From positions 3,472,001 to 3,536,000 of the forward strand of contig NZ_CP017715.1 of assembly GCF_001854125.1 (NCBI RefSeq): 64,000 nucleotides of DNA. Reading direction: 5' to 3'. The notes under the pieces were generated by a model, which saw nothing but the letters and a program-made list of their open reading frames with translations, was not told where the DNA came from and did no database searches. Origin of the DNA: Marinobacter salinus (GTDB lineage: Bacteria > Pseudomonadota > Gammaproteobacteria > Pseudomonadales > Oleiphilaceae). The position numbers and the translations under genes were made by a program. Positions 34,906 to 45,555 of the stretch are shown in pieces. Position 1 is the first letter of the stretch. Each line of letters opens with the position of its first letter.

Positions 34906-37900
34906 TGGTTACCAGTTAGCCGTTTAATGGTCTCAAGCAGCTCGGTTTCCTGGAACGGCTTGCCGAGATACTCATTGACGCCGATGGCCATGGCACGCTC
35001 CCTGTGCTTTTCTCCGGTACGGGACGTAATCATGCAGATGGGTGTCTCCCGCAGATTGTCGTCATGGCGGACAAAGCTGGCCACCTCAAAGCCGTCCATT
35101 CGAGGCATCTCGATATCCAGCAGGATGATGTCAGGCTGATGATCCTGCAGCTGGGCCACGGCATCCAGGCCATCTTTGGCCGTGATGACTTCCATACCAT
35201 TCCGCTCAAGCAGACGGGATGTAACCTTCCGCACGGTAACCGAGTCATCCACCACCATGACTGTGGTGACCCGCTCCTCATAGCGTGCCGCTTCGCGCGC
35301 TTTCTCAAGGCTGGCGAGGCGTTGGCGCTCGGACAGAATATCGGAACGGATCATCGCTGGCAGGTCGAGAATCACCACCACGTTACCATCACCGAGAATG
35401 GTTGCGCCGGATACGCCCCGGACGGTGCCGAACTGCGGACCGAGAGATTTGACCACAATTTCCCGGCTACCCATCAGGTTGTCTACCTGCAGCGCCATTG
35501 GCTGCTCCGCACCCCGCACCAGAATGACCGGCAGTGGAAGGGCCTGGCCCTGGAGCTTGGGCTGATGGTCGCTGTTCAGCAAGCTGCCAAGGTACTGCAG
35601 GCGATACTCTTGGCCGGCGTACTCGTACATTGGCGCTTCCGGCTTATAGTATTCTTCCAGCTCGTAAGTGCTGACGCGAACGATGCCTTCAATGGTGTTG
35701 AGCGGGATCGCATAAAAGTCTTCGCCGGTCGATACCATCAACGCGCGGTTGACGGACACCGTGAACGGCAGGCGAACCGTGAAGGTCGTGCCACGGCCGA
35801 CGGCGGAATCGATGTCGAGACTGCCTCCGAGCTGTTTGATCTCGCTGGCTACCACGTCCATACCGACGCCACGCCCGGAAATCTGGGTGACCTGCTGGGC
35901 GGTGGAGAACCCGGGCTGAAGGATGAACTGCAGCACTTCCCGGTCAGAAAGATCCTCGTCCTCGCGCATCATGCCCTGTCGGATAGCTTTATCACGGATT
36001 ACCGAAGAAGGAATGCCGGCGCCATCGTCCATCATGCGAAGTACCACATCACCGCCTTCGCGGGTCAGGGACAGGGTGACCTCACCGGTTTCGGGCTTGC
36101 CGGCGTTCTTCCGGTCGCCAGGCGCTTCGATGCCGTGATCAAGCGCGTTACGAAGCATGTGTTCAAGCGGGGCAATCATCCTCTCCAGGATGTTGCGATC
36201 CATTTCGCCCTCGGCGTTGCGAACGTCGAAGTCGACCTTCTTGCCGAGCTCGCCGCTGATTTGTCGTACGATTCGGCGTAGACGCGGCACCATGGAGGCG
36301 AACGGAATCATCCGGGTCTTCATGAGACCTTCCTGCAGTTCCGTGTTGATACGGGACTGCTGGACCAGCAGGGTTTCCGTGTCCCGTACCCGATCGGACA
36401 GGGTCTCACGCAGATCCGCAAGGTCGGAGGATGATTCGGTCAAAGCTCGTGACAACTGCTGGATGGACGAATAACGGTCCATTTCCAGAGGGTCGAAGTC
36501 CTCGCCGTAGTCGGGGCCGTGCTCCTTTTCGGCGCTGAACAGAATCTGCGCCTCGGTTTCAATTTCCATCCGGCGCAGCTGTTCACGCAGACGCTCGATG
36601 GTGGCCGCCATTTCGTCCAGGGTGTGGCCAAAGTCACTGGTCTGCTGTTCCAGGCGGCCACGGGTAATACTGGTTTCACCGGCCAGGTTAACCATCTCGT
36701 CAAGCAGCGGCGCCGATACCCGGATGGTTTCCTGGGCTGCGCGCTGAACCTCGGCGGCTCGGTTGCGGGCTTTGGCCTGTGCCTTAACGGGCTTGGCTGC
36801 GGGCTCAGTCGGTTTTTCCGGCGTGGGCTCTGCTGGCGCTGGCCCGGGTGCTGCCTTTTGTTCGGGCTTGGATTCTGGCTCCGGCGCCTTCGCGGGTTCT
36901 GGTGATACGGCGCCCGATTCAAAGCGTTTCCGGATCTCGGCGACCATTGCAATAATGGCGTCGTGGTCTTCGGTAATTGCTTGCCACTGGCTTTCGTCCG
37001 GAGCATTGCCGCCAAGATCAATCAGGCGGGTTTCGAACGCGTGAGCCTTGTCGCCCAGTTGCGTCAGCTGTGACAGGCGCGCACCACCTTTAAGAGTATG
37101 CAGAGCACGCTGAGCTTCCTGATTGAACGTATGGTTGGCTGGCTCCTTGCGCCAGTCATCAAGCATCTGTTCGAGCTGGTCCAGAATCTCTCCGGCTTCT
37201 TCCAGGAAGATTTCGAGAACTTCCGGATCTACTTCTTCGGCCGGGGCGCTTTCGGTCTCTGCCGGTTTTGCCTGAGTGTCGTCAGCGGCCATCTCGTGAG
37301 CCGCTTTCAGTGCCTCTACCAGGTCGTCGTCGGCATTCGGTTTGCGGCCCTCTTCCAGGCTCGTGAGCATAAGCTTGAGCGAGCCCAGAGCCTTCTCACT
37401 GAGTTCAAGCAGTGCGGGCTGGTTATTCGAGCCGGCAATAAGCGGGTCAAGAGCGTCTGACCAGGCCTCGGCCAGGTCAGCAATGGTGTCAACGTCCGAC
37501 AGGCGCGCGCCACCCTTGAGAGTATGCAGTTCCTGCTGAAGCTGGGTGACACCGGTTAGCTCTTCCGGTTCTTCACGCCATTGCGCCAGACATTCACCAA
37601 TGGCGCTGTGAATCTCCATGCCTTCGTCAAGGAAAATGCCCGTCAGGTCGTCGTCACTGGCTTCTGCCAGGGACTCAATCGGGGATGATTCTTCAATGTC
37701 AGGCTCTGGTGGCTCGACCTCGTTTTCCGGGGCCCGGGACGCGGGAGCTTCCCCGCGAAGAATGGCCTGAACCTGAGTAACCAGTTCGGTAGCGGGCGGG
37801 CAGGGTTTTTGAGTCGCAGCCTGTTCAACCATTTGCGCAAGCCGGTCATGGCAGGCGAACAATAGGTCATTCATGGCGTCGCTGGCATCCAGTTGACCCT

Positions 37901-40900
37901 CGGCGACTTTCTCGAACAGGTCTTCCAATACGTGCGTCAGATCACCAATCGCCTCAACACCCGCCATACGAGCGCCACCCTTAAGGGTATGCACGTCGCG
38001 TTGTAGCTCTGCAGCGACCGCACGGTTCGATGGGTCTTCGCTCCAGGTATGGAGTGCACTACCGGTGGAATTGATCAGGTCATAGGCTTCTTCGAGGAAA
38101 ATGCCGACCAGTTCCGGGTCCAGGTGCGATAGATCGGTAGCCGCGTGCTCCTCAGCTGCTTCGGCCACGCCATCCTCTGTTGACGTTTCCTCAGGCTCCG
38201 CTACTGCAGCCACTTCGTCATCGGCCCCGGCCTCTTCGGCCGGACTGACGTCGGTGACGGGTCGGGAGCCGTTAGCGGTGTCCATGTAGGCGCGGATTTC
38301 TCCGATAAGATCCGGTGCCGGGCGAGGCGTTTCCTTCTCTTCCAGAGCCTCTACCATTCCCGCGAGACGGTCATGGGACCGGAACAGCAGGTCTGACAGT
38401 TCGTTATTGATGGACAGTCGCTGTTCGGTCAGGCCTTCAAACAGGTTTTCCAGCTCGTGGGAGAGGTCACCAACAGCCGGGATATCTGCGAGCCGGGCAC
38501 CGCCCTTCAGTGTATGGAGGTCACGTTGCAGAAGGCGGAGGATATCAAGGTTGTGAGTACTCTCACTCCAGCTCTGCAGCGCTTCTGCGGTGCTGTCGAT
38601 CAGGTCCCGGGCTTCCTCCAGAAAAATTTCCGCCAGTTCCTGATCCATTTCATCATCGGATTCGGTGAGCTCCGGGCGCGGCGGCTGTTCCGAAACTTCC
38701 TCCGGCACCTGGGGAGTCTCGACGTCTTCCATGTCAAAGCTAAGATCAATCTCTTCCAGGTCACTGGTGAATTCCTGCTCGAATTCATCCGGTTCGGGAG
38801 CATCTTCTGTGGCTTGGCCATGGGTTTGTGTCAGGACTTCCAGCCGGGCCAGAAGCTCGTCGCTGGATTCCGTCGCAAGGCCGGCCGCGACCTGATCCAT
38901 CATGTTAATCAATTGTTCGTGGGCAGCACGTACGGTCTCGAAGAAATCTCGGTCCGGTGCCTCACTGTGGGCTGCACTGGTGTCGTAGACATCCGTCAGT
39001 GCCCCGGACAGTGCGGCTATATCGGATAATCCGGCATCTGCAGCACCCTCGGTTAATTGTCCCAGTTCGGCACGCAACTGGTTGAGAGCATCGGTTTCTT
39101 CCGGATGTGCAGACCAGTGGTCCAGGATGCGATCGGCATCAAGGACAATATCCAGACCTTCGTTCAGGAACAGCTGCACCAGTTGTGGCTGCGACTGGCT
39201 TTCTGACTTGTCGCTGACGACTTCACTGTGACTTCTCAGAGTTTCGTTGGAGATCCGCTCCAGTTTCTCAAGGTAGGCGTCCGTGCCCGGCAGAGAAGCC
39301 TGCGGACTTTGTCGGAGCTGGGACAGCCCCTGAGCCAGAAACTCGCAGGCGGATTCAATGAGGGACAGAACCTCGCGGTCGGCCCGTTTGTTCTGGGCCC
39401 GGGACTCCTTGATGAACCTTTCCAGAGGCGCAATTACCGCTGCAATAGGAGCGATACCTGCGGTGTGGGCACTGCCTTTGAGCGTATGTAGGGCGCGGGA
39501 CAAATCATCGGTGTAGGAGAGCGACGTCTTGTTACCGGCGGCGGCCAGATAGTCCTTAAGCGTTTGCAGATGGGTCTCGGTCTCGCTTTCAAAGATATCG
39601 AGCAGTACCGGATCTACTCCGGGTTCATCTGCATCTACATTCTCAATGTCGGCCATGGCAGCAGGTGCGTCGGCCTGGATGGCTCCGTCCGATTCCGCAT
39701 CCGGCATTGTGCTTGTATCCGGGATTTCACCGTTGGCCAGGGCATTGGCCCGGGCCTCGAGGTTACCCGTATCGATGCTAGGGCCCCGCCGTTTTTCAAA
39801 GTCTTCGACCAGTGTTGGTAACGCACCGGTTACGCTCTCCAGCAGGGCTGCGATGTCGTCATTCATGAAGATGCTGCCGTCTATGACGCGATTCAGCATG
39901 TTCTCAACGGACCAGGCGAGCTCGCCGACTGCCAGCGCGCCAACCATTCGGCCACTGCCCTTCAGAGTATGGAAGGCGCGACGGACTTCCGACAGGGCGC
40001 TTCGGTCATCGTGCTGGCGAAGAAGCATTGGCAGGTATTCCCGAATGGTTTCGAGTACCTCACCGGCTTCTTCGATGAATATTTCAAGGATCTCGTCATC
40101 GATGAGGTCATCGTCGTCCGCTGATCCTGCAGCAGCGCTTGCTGCCTCCTCATTGGAGGTTTCCGCCGGCACCGGTTCTGATGTCGGAGTTGTGGCAACC
40201 TCTGGCTCGTCTGTCGTCTCGCTCCCGGAATGTACTGAGTCGTCGTCAGTCCGGCGGGTGGTGGCCATGGCTTCGGCACGCTGAATCAGCGCGTCAACGT
40301 CGCCCGTGGCAATGCCATCCCGGAACTCCTGAATCAATGCGGGAATTCGGGCATTAACCTCATCGATGAGCGAGAACAGGTCATCATTGGGTTTGATGGT
40401 TTGATCGATGACACGGTTCAGCAGGTTTTCTACCGACCAGGCCAGCTCACCCAGACTTGTTGCCCCAACGAGGCGCCCGCTGCCCTTGAGCGTATGGAAT
40501 GCCCGGCGAACTTCCGTCAGCGCTTCGCGGTCTTCGTGGTTCTGTCGGAGACGCGGGTAGAATTCGTGAATGGTTTCGAGCACTTCCTCGGCTTCTTCCA
40601 CAAATATGCCGAGGATCTCGTCATCCAGGAGCTCTTCGTCTGAGCCCGTGGAATCATCTTCTGTTGCCGCCCCAGACGGAGTCTCAGCAACCTGTGTTTG
40701 AACGACCGGAATATCTTGTTCCGCCGTGGCTTCGGTCCAGGTCGGTTCAGCGCCAACTGGGAAACCAAGGGCGGCCAGGCTGTCTTCGGCTACCCGAAGC
40801 ACACTGTCATTCTCGCCAATGCCCTCGGCAAGTCGCTCCAGGTAATACTCGATACTGGTCACTGCATCGGCCAGGGTATCGAGCTGCTTCCAGTCAGGCA

Positions 40901-42449
40901 CCTGTTTGCCGCCCAGGAGAACGTCGGTAACGTAGCGCTCCGAGGCCGCCAGCATGTCGGCTACACGGTCCAGTGGGACCAGACTCAGACCGCCACGAAT
41001 GCTGTGCAGTAACCCGGGGACATGCTCAATTTCACGGGTATCCCATTGCGAGGCGATAAAATTCACAATGGCGGATTTTACCTGCTCGAGGGTGTTTCTG
41101 GACTCTCTGAGTAGCGCGCCACTGGCCTCTCCCAGCTCGCGGGAGCCGAGATTGATCCGCTGATCGCTCTCGTCTTCGCTGGCTTCCCGTTGCCTGTCGC
41201 TGTCAAGGCCTGCCAAACTGGCTTCAACGTAGAGCAGCGCACCGGCAATATCCATCAGGGTGCCGTCATCAACCAGCTCGCTCTGATTACTCAGTTTTTC
41301 AACCAGCTCAATTTGTTCAGTAACCACCTTGCGGGGAATTCCCAGGCCAAGTACCGCCAGTGTGTTGGCGACCTGTTGCAGACCGGGAAGCAAATCTTCG
41401 AGTTCACTGTTCTGGCGCAGTTCCGACCGGACAAAAAGGTCCAGCTGGTCTTTCAGCTTGGCCAGTTCTTCATTCAGGGCGCTCACAACGGAGTGAATGG
41501 CTTCGCGTCCGGGACCTGAAACCCGGCTGCGGGCGGCATCCACATCGTCTTCGGACGGCAGCGCCTGATTCAGCTGGTATGCGTCACGGAGGGTTTTAAC
41601 CTGGGGCGAGCCAAGATCCCGCGCGCGGGCAACGTAGTAGAGCAGATGCTTCAGCAGGGCTTCGGGTGCCGGCTGTTGCAGGATATCTGCGTGCTCGTCG
41701 GCCAAGCGCCGGATTTCGCTGTCCAGTTCGCGCAGCAGGGATTTGACGGCAGCATTTACCGGATTGACATGAGCCTGCAGGGTCTCAACGAAAGCGCTGG
41801 CAGATTTCCAGAGTTCACCCCGTGGTGTTTGCTGGCACAGGCGCATCAACCGCTGAATTACCTTCTGCATGTAGTCGAAATGGGCGTCCAGATCTGCCTC
41901 GCGCACCACGCCGGCAAGAGCGTACTGGTACATCTGGCGGAGTTTCCGGATATGGCCAAGGACCTTGGGGTCCTGGAGACGCTGCGAAACCTTGGCGCTG
42001 ACGTTGATTCGGGAAGGGCTGAGGTCAGGCTTGAACAGTGAGGTATCTGAGAGCAGAGAGTCGCCACGTGCTGCACGCAAATCATTCAATAGAGGCAGCA
42101 GCACCATAGGGAAATCGTCCTGGCTGCTGGCCAGGTGTTCCAGGTACTGAGGCAACTGAAGAATTGCCTGCATGAGGACTTCGACGGCCTCGTCAACATT
42201 GACTGCGTCGTCGTTCAGTATGGCCTGGGTGAGCTTCTCCATCTCTTCGGTGAGCAATGCTGCACCATAGAGTTCAACCATCTGCAGGGTGCCATGCACC
42301 TGATGGAGATAATTCAGGCAGAAGCGCAGGCGCGCGGTGTCGTCACGATTTTCGACATACGCTTCCAGTGCATGCTGACCTTGGGTCAGCGTGTCCTGTA
42401 TCTCGCCCCGAACCCAGTCGAGGGCGATGCTGTCATGGTGATTGCCCAT
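34902..42449 (-). CDS. chpA: ChpA, giant CheA-type hybrid histidine kinase
   Basis: The 2515-residue kinase is the hub of the Pil-Chp system controlling type IV pili. After an N-terminal FimL-like/degenerate region come seven histidine phosphotransfer domains with HTLKG motifs, at His 652, 827, 988, 1312, 1487, 1642 and 1784. There are also weaker Hpt-like segments (HQVHGTLQ, HSIRGGLS, and one without His near 1150). A Pro/Lys/Glu-rich linker leads to the CheA dimer, ATPase (N box LRNALDHGIE, GRGVGMDVV) and CheW domains. A C-terminal receiver holds Asp in ILLDIEMPRMDG. Pseudomonas ChpA has eight such modules. The gene overlaps chpB and follows pilK. Confidence 0.96.
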   Translation of the reverse strand: MGNHHDSIALDWVRGEIQDTLTQGQHALEAYVENRDDTARLRFCLNYLHQVHGTLQMVELYGAALLTEEMEKLTQAILNDDAVNVDEAVEVLMQAILQLPQYLEHLASSQDDFPMVLLPLLNDLRAARGDSLLSDTSLFKPDLSPSRINVSAKVSQRLQDPKVLGHIRKLRQMYQYALAGVVREADLDAHFDYMQKVIQRLMRLCQQTPRGELWKSASAFVETLQAHVNPVNAAVKSLLRELDSEIRRLADEHADILQQPAPEALLKHLLYYVARARDLGSPQVKTLRDAYQLNQALPSEDDVDAARSRVSGPGREAIHSVVSALNEELAKLKDQLDLFVRSELRQNSELEDLLPGLQQVANTLAVLGLGIPRKVVTEQIELVEKLSNQSELVDDGTLMDIAGALLYVEASLAGLDSDRQREASEDESDQRINLGSRELGEASGALLRESRNTLEQVKSAIVNFIASQWDTREIEHVPGLLHSIRGGLSLVPLDRVADMLAASERYVTDVLLGGKQVPDWKQLDTLADAVTSIEYYLERLAEGIGENDSVLRVAEDSLAALGFPVGAEPTWTEATAEQDIPVVQTQVAETPSGAATEDDSTGSDEELLDDEILGIFVEEAEEVLETIHEFYPRLRQNHEDREALTEVRRAFHTLKGSGRLVGATSLGELAWSVENLLNRVIDQTIKPNDDLFSLIDEVNARIPALIQEFRDGIATGDVDALIQRAEAMATTRRTDDDSVHSGSETTDEPEVATTPTSEPVPAETSNEEAASAAAGSADDDDLIDDEILEIFIEEAGEVLETIREYLPMLLRQHDDRSALSEVRRAFHTLKGSGRMVGALAVGELAWSVENMLNRVIDGSIFMNDDIAALLESVTGALPTLVEDFEKRRGPSIDTGNLEARANALANGEIPDTSTMPDAESDGAIQADAPAAMADIENVDADEPGVDPVLLDIFESETETHLQTLKDYLAAAGNKTSLSYTDDLSRALHTLKGSAHTAGIAPIAAVIAPLERFIKESRAQNKRADREVLSLIESACEFLAQGLSQLRQSPQASLPGTDAYLEKLERISNETLRSHSEVVSDKSESQSQPQLVQLFLNEGLDIVLDADRILDHWSAHPEETDALNQLRAELGQLTEGAADAGLSDIAALSGALTDVYDTSAAHSEAPDRDFFETVRAAHEQLINMMDQVAAGLATESSDELLARLEVLTQTHGQATEDAPEPDEFEQEFTSDLEEIDLSFDMEDVETPQVPEEVSEQPPRPELTESDDEMDQELAEIFLEEARDLIDSTAEALQSWSESTHNLDILRLLQRDLHTLKGGARLADIPAVGDLSHELENLFEGLTEQRLSINNELSDLLFRSHDRLAGMVEALEEKETPRPAPDLIGEIRAYMDTANGSRPVTDVSPAEEAGADDEVAAVAEPEETSTEDGVAEAAEEHAATDLSHLDPELVGIFLEEAYDLINSTGSALHTWSEDPSNRAVAAELQRDVHTLKGGARMAGVEAIGDLTHVLEDLFEKVAEGQLDASDAMNDLLFACHDRLAQMVEQAATQKPCPPATELVTQVQAILRGEAPASRAPENEVEPPEPDIEESSPIESLAEASDDDLTGIFLDEGMEIHSAIGECLAQWREEPEELTGVTQLQQELHTLKGGARLSDVDTIADLAEAWSDALDPLIAGSNNQPALLELSEKALGSLKLMLTSLEEGRKPNADDDLVEALKAAHEMAADDTQAKPAETESAPAEEVDPEVLEIFLEEAGEILDQLEQMLDDWRKEPANHTFNQEAQRALHTLKGGARLSQLTQLGDKAHAFETRLIDLGGNAPDESQWQAITEDHDAIIAMVAEIRKRFESGAVSPEPAKAPEPESKPEQKAAPGPAPAEPTPEKPTEPAAKPVKAQAKARNRAAEVQRAAQETIRVSAPLLDEMVNLAGETSITRGRLEQQTSDFGHTLDEMAATIERLREQLRRMEIETEAQILFSAEKEHGPDYGEDFDPLEMDRYSSIQQLSRALTESSSDLADLRETLSDRVRDTETLLVQQSRINTELQEGLMKTRMIPFASMVPRLRRIVRQISGELGKKVDFDVRNAEGEMDRNILERMIAPLEHMLRNALDHGIEAPGDRKNAGKPETGEVTLSLTREGGDVVLRMMDDGAGIPSSVIRDKAIRQGMMREDEDLSDREVLQFILQPGFSTAQQVTQISGRGVGMDVVASEIKQLGGSLDIDSAVGRGTTFTVRLPFTVSVNRALMVSTGEDFYAIPLNTIEGIVRVSTYELEEYYKPEAPMYEYAGQEYRLQYLGSLLNSDHQPKLQGQALPLPVILVRGAEQPMALQVDNLMGSREIVVKSLGPQFGTVRGVSGATILGDGNVVVILDLPAMIRSDILSERQRLASLEKAREAARYEERVTTVMVVDDSVTVRKVTSRLLERNGMEVITAKDGLDAVAQLQDHQPDIILLDIEMPRMDGFEVASFVRHDDNLRETPICMITSRTGEKHRERAMAIGVNEYLGKPFQETELLETIKRLTGNQ

Positions 42450-42460
42450 AACCTCTCCGG

Positions 42461-43360
42461 TTATTCTTCGTCAGTCTGGCGCTTGATCCACGCCAGTACA
42501 TGTTCCGAGGGTACCCTCTGCAGGCCTGGAGGCTGCCAGTCGGTCAGCTCTCCCTGGCCCAGCACCAGCAACCCCCCGGGCGCCAGCCGCTCTGCAAGTC
42601 GCTTGACAATTTCCCGCCGGCGCCAGCGGCGGAAATAAATCAGCAGATTCTGGCAGAAGATAATGTTCATTCCGTGCATGGGTGCTTTATCAAGGTCCAG
42701 TACATTCAGTCTGGTAAAGCACACCCTGTCCCGGATGCTTTGCACTATTTCTACGGTATTCCGCTCGGCCGGGCGGAAGTACCGGGATTTCATGTCTTCG
42801 TCCATGCCCAGCAGTTTGCGGGGGTTGAACTGGCCGTTTCGAGCCTTCTCGATCACAGGCTTGCTAATGTCAGAGCCGGTCACACCGAACAGCGGCTGTA
42901 ATGCGAGCTGACCCATGCATTCATTCAGCACCATGGCCAACGTGTATGGCTCCTCTCCAGTGGAACAACCGACGCTCCAGGCCTCGAGGGGTCGCTTCTT
43001 CAGAAGCTCCCTTGGCCGTGTCATGACATAGTCCGACACCAACCGGAAAGCATCCGGGTCCCGGAAGAACCGCGTTTCCTGGACCGTTAGCCGGTCCACC
43101 AGCGTTGACCACTCCCTGATCGCATCAGGCCCGGATACGATTTTTTCGTAATAGGCCTGGTAGCTGCCGCACCCTATTTCCCGCATCCGGATACCAAGGT
43201 TGGTCTCCAGAAAGGATCGGCGCTCCGCAGACAGTGTTATACCGGTGCGGTGCTCCAACAAGGTCTGCCACTGGCTGAACTGCGCCTCGTCCATGTCTGG
43301 GAGTCGGCGCAGCGACCAGATGCCATCGGCAGGCGACAGGGTGTTATGCATTTGCGCCAT
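42461..43360 (-). CDS. pilK: PilK, CheR-type receptor methyltransferase
   Basis: The 299-residue protein methylates the PilJ receptor with S-adenosylmethionine. An N-terminal CheR helical domain (about 25-100, with VDRLTVQETRFFRDPDAF) precedes the Rossmann-type methyltransferase domain, with the AdoMet motif VGCSTGEEPYTLAM. The later FCQNLLIYF is also conserved. It is downstream of pilJ and upstream of chpA, the Pseudomonas order. Confidence 0.92.
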   Translation of the reverse strand: MAQMHNTLSPADGIWSLRRLPDMDEAQFSQWQTLLEHRTGITLSAERRSFLETNLGIRMREIGCGSYQAYYEKIVSGPDAIREWSTLVDRLTVQETRFFRDPDAFRLVSDYVMTRPRELLKKRPLEAWSVGCSTGEEPYTLAMVLNECMGQLALQPLFGVTGSDISKPVIEKARNGQFNPRKLLGMDEDMKSRYFRPAERNTVEIVQSIRDRVCFTRLNVLDLDKAPMHGMNIIFCQNLLIYFRRWRRREIVKRLAERLAPGGLLVLGQGELTDWQPPGLQRVPSEHVLAWIKRQTDEE

Positions 43361-43387
43361 AAACCGTCAACAGCCCTGGAACAGAAA

Positions 43388-45463
43388 TCAGCCCACCACC
43401 GGGACGTCGCTGTCTTCCTCTTCTTCCTGATCGGCCATATCCTCTTCCGGCAGTGTGAAGCCGGCAACGGAGGACCGCAGCTCGGACGCCATTTCTGCCA
43501 GGTTACCGATAGACTTCGCAGTCGCGTTGGTACCGGAGGAAGTCTGGGAGGTGATTTCCTGGATAACGTTCATGGTGTTGGAAATGTGCGCCGCAGAAGA
43601 CGACTGCTGACGTGCGGCGTTGGAGATGTTCTGGATCAATTCCGCCAGAGACATGGATACGTTCTCGATTTCCTCGAGGGCGATACCCGCGTCCTGTGCC
43701 AGGCGGGCACCACGGACCACCTCGGCGGTGGTGTGTTCCATGGAAATAACGGCTTCGTTGGTATCCGACTGGATCGTCTTAACCAGTGCTTCAATCTGCT
43801 TGGTTGCCGCGGAGGAACGTTCCGCCAGTCGCTGGACTTCGTCCGCAACTACCGCAAAGCCTCGACCCGCGTCACCGGCCATGGAGGCCTGGATCGCTGC
43901 GTTCAAAGACAGGATGTTGGTCTGGTCGGCAATGTCGTTGATCAGGGATACGATGTCACCGATTTCCTGGGAAGACTCACCCAGACGCTTGATCCGTTTG
44001 GAGGTTTCCTGGATCTGTTCACGGATATTGTCCATGCCGCGGATGGTGTTCTGTACCACTTCCGCGCCTTTCTTCGCGATCGCAACCGACCGCTCCGCAA
44101 CCGCAGAGGATTCGGCGGCGTTCGAGGATACCTGGTCGATGGACACCGCCATCTCGTTCACCGCGGCAGAAGCACCGGCAATTTCCTGGGCCTGGTGCTC
44201 GGAAGCGTCGGCCAGATGCATCGCAGTCGCCTGGGTTTCCTGGGCCGCCGAAGCAACCCGTACGGCGGTTCCACGAATCGCCTGTACCAGTCCGCGCATC
44301 TGGTCGATCGCGTAGTTGATGGAGTCCGCGATAGCACCGGTGAAGTCCTCGGTTACCGTGGCCTCTGTGGTCAAGTCACCATCCGCCAGGTCGGCGAGTT
44401 CGTCCAGCAGTCGCAGGATCGCGTTCTGGTTTTGCTCGTTCTGCTCCTGGGTTGTCGCCAGGCGAGCCTGGGCTTCGCGGTAGAGAGCAAAACCAATGAT
44501 CACGACGATGCCAACCATGGCTGCCAGAATGATGAAGGCCAGGGTCGGACTGATCAGGCCGGAACCAGACTGATTCCGGAACCTGTCTGCAAGTACAGAC
44601 AGCTCAGAGAGCAGGATTTCGGAATTCCGGAAGATGTCACTGGCAGCAGTACGCACCTTGAAGAGGTCGGGAGAGGCTTCAAGGATCGCGTCTACGTTCT
44701 GGGAAACAAACTCGAACAGCTCATCAACGGCTTCAAGGCCGTAAATCGCGTCTTCATCGTTTACCTTGGAAATGCCCATGGCAGCGTTGCCGTTCAACTG
44801 GCCTTCGAGTACGCGCCCGAAAAGGCTGGCATCCCGACCGAACCGGTCGGCGGCGATAACGGCATCTTCGTCACCGGAAAGTACGTTGTTGACCGAGCGA
44901 ACAATCCGCTCTGCAAGCAATGACTGGCGCTGTGCCAGGGCAATCTGCTCAGCCGGTGCGCCATTGTCGAGCAGGATCTGTACGATGTCGTCGTATTCCA
45001 CCTGCAGCTGCGGAATGGTTTCGTTCAGGGTCCGGGCGACTTCGTGCAGGCCTAACACCGCATCCTGGGTAGAGAGGATGCTGTCGGCGTTTTCACGCAA
45101 GGTGTTCCAGTTCTCCTGAACGCCACTCTGTTTCGCCAGTTCGCTGGGCGGGAGGCCGGTTTCCGGGTTGCCTTCAGTTACATTGCTCCAGAGCGTCTGG
45201 AACTCGTCCCGTGAGCGCCGGAGCTGGTTGAAGGCCTCGGCGGTGCCGCCCGCAGCTTCGGTCGCGTTCTTCGCAATGGCTTGCGAAAGAACCCTCAGCT
45301 CAGCGGTGTTGGCAATGTACTCCTGGTCGTTCTGGCTGTCCCTGTTGATAATAAACAGGACCACAACGAGCAGGACGGTGAGTGCAATCAGTGCGGCGAT
45401 CAGGCCGGCAACCAGCTTGTTGCCTCCCTGTCCCATACCGAGTCTTCCGGCTCTGTTTTTCAT
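43388..45463 (-). CDS. pilJ: PilJ, type IV pilus chemoreceptor
   Basis: The 691-residue methyl-accepting protein has an N-terminal membrane helix (about 17-37), a periplasmic PilJ-type sensor of about 270 residues, a second helix (LAFIILAAMVGIVVIIGFALY), a HAMP-like linker and a signalling domain. The hairpin tip reads ISLINDIADQTNILSLNAAI and VVADEVQRLAERS. It senses surface contact or pilin subunits in Pseudomonas. The C-terminal tail is acidic (EEDMADQEEEEDSD). Confidence 0.95.
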   Translation of the reverse strand: MKNRAGRLGMGQGGNKLVAGLIAALIALTVLLVVVLFIINRDSQNDQEYIANTAELRVLSQAIAKNATEAAGGTAEAFNQLRRSRDEFQTLWSNVTEGNPETGLPPSELAKQSGVQENWNTLRENADSILSTQDAVLGLHEVARTLNETIPQLQVEYDDIVQILLDNGAPAEQIALAQRQSLLAERIVRSVNNVLSGDEDAVIAADRFGRDASLFGRVLEGQLNGNAAMGISKVNDEDAIYGLEAVDELFEFVSQNVDAILEASPDLFKVRTAASDIFRNSEILLSELSVLADRFRNQSGSGLISPTLAFIILAAMVGIVVIIGFALYREAQARLATTQEQNEQNQNAILRLLDELADLADGDLTTEATVTEDFTGAIADSINYAIDQMRGLVQAIRGTAVRVASAAQETQATAMHLADASEHQAQEIAGASAAVNEMAVSIDQVSSNAAESSAVAERSVAIAKKGAEVVQNTIRGMDNIREQIQETSKRIKRLGESSQEIGDIVSLINDIADQTNILSLNAAIQASMAGDAGRGFAVVADEVQRLAERSSAATKQIEALVKTIQSDTNEAVISMEHTTAEVVRGARLAQDAGIALEEIENVSMSLAELIQNISNAARQQSSSAAHISNTMNVIQEITSQTSSGTNATAKSIGNLAEMASELRSSVAGFTLPEEDMADQEEEEDSDVPVVG

Positions 45464-45555
45464 TTTCTGGCTCCCGGCCTCTTCATAAAGATTGGCAAGT
45501 TTGTTGTAGCGGGTATAAGGCGGTCAGGGTGATGTTCCTGCCATTGTCACCACCC

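Noticed and set aside
35004-36281. A 425-residue open frame on the plus strand opposite chpA
   Set aside because: The minus strand encodes intact kinase and receiver motifs here; the plus frame has low-complexity sequence only.
36900-40600. Repeated similar segments in chpA that look like DNA tandem repeats
   Set aside because: They are protein-level repeats of Hpt domains; spacing is irregular (140-325 residues) and the DNA has diverged.
43250-44923. A 557-residue open frame on the plus strand opposite pilJ
   Set aside because: It is antisense to a clear chemoreceptor, has no domain I recognise and arises from GC-rich codon bias.
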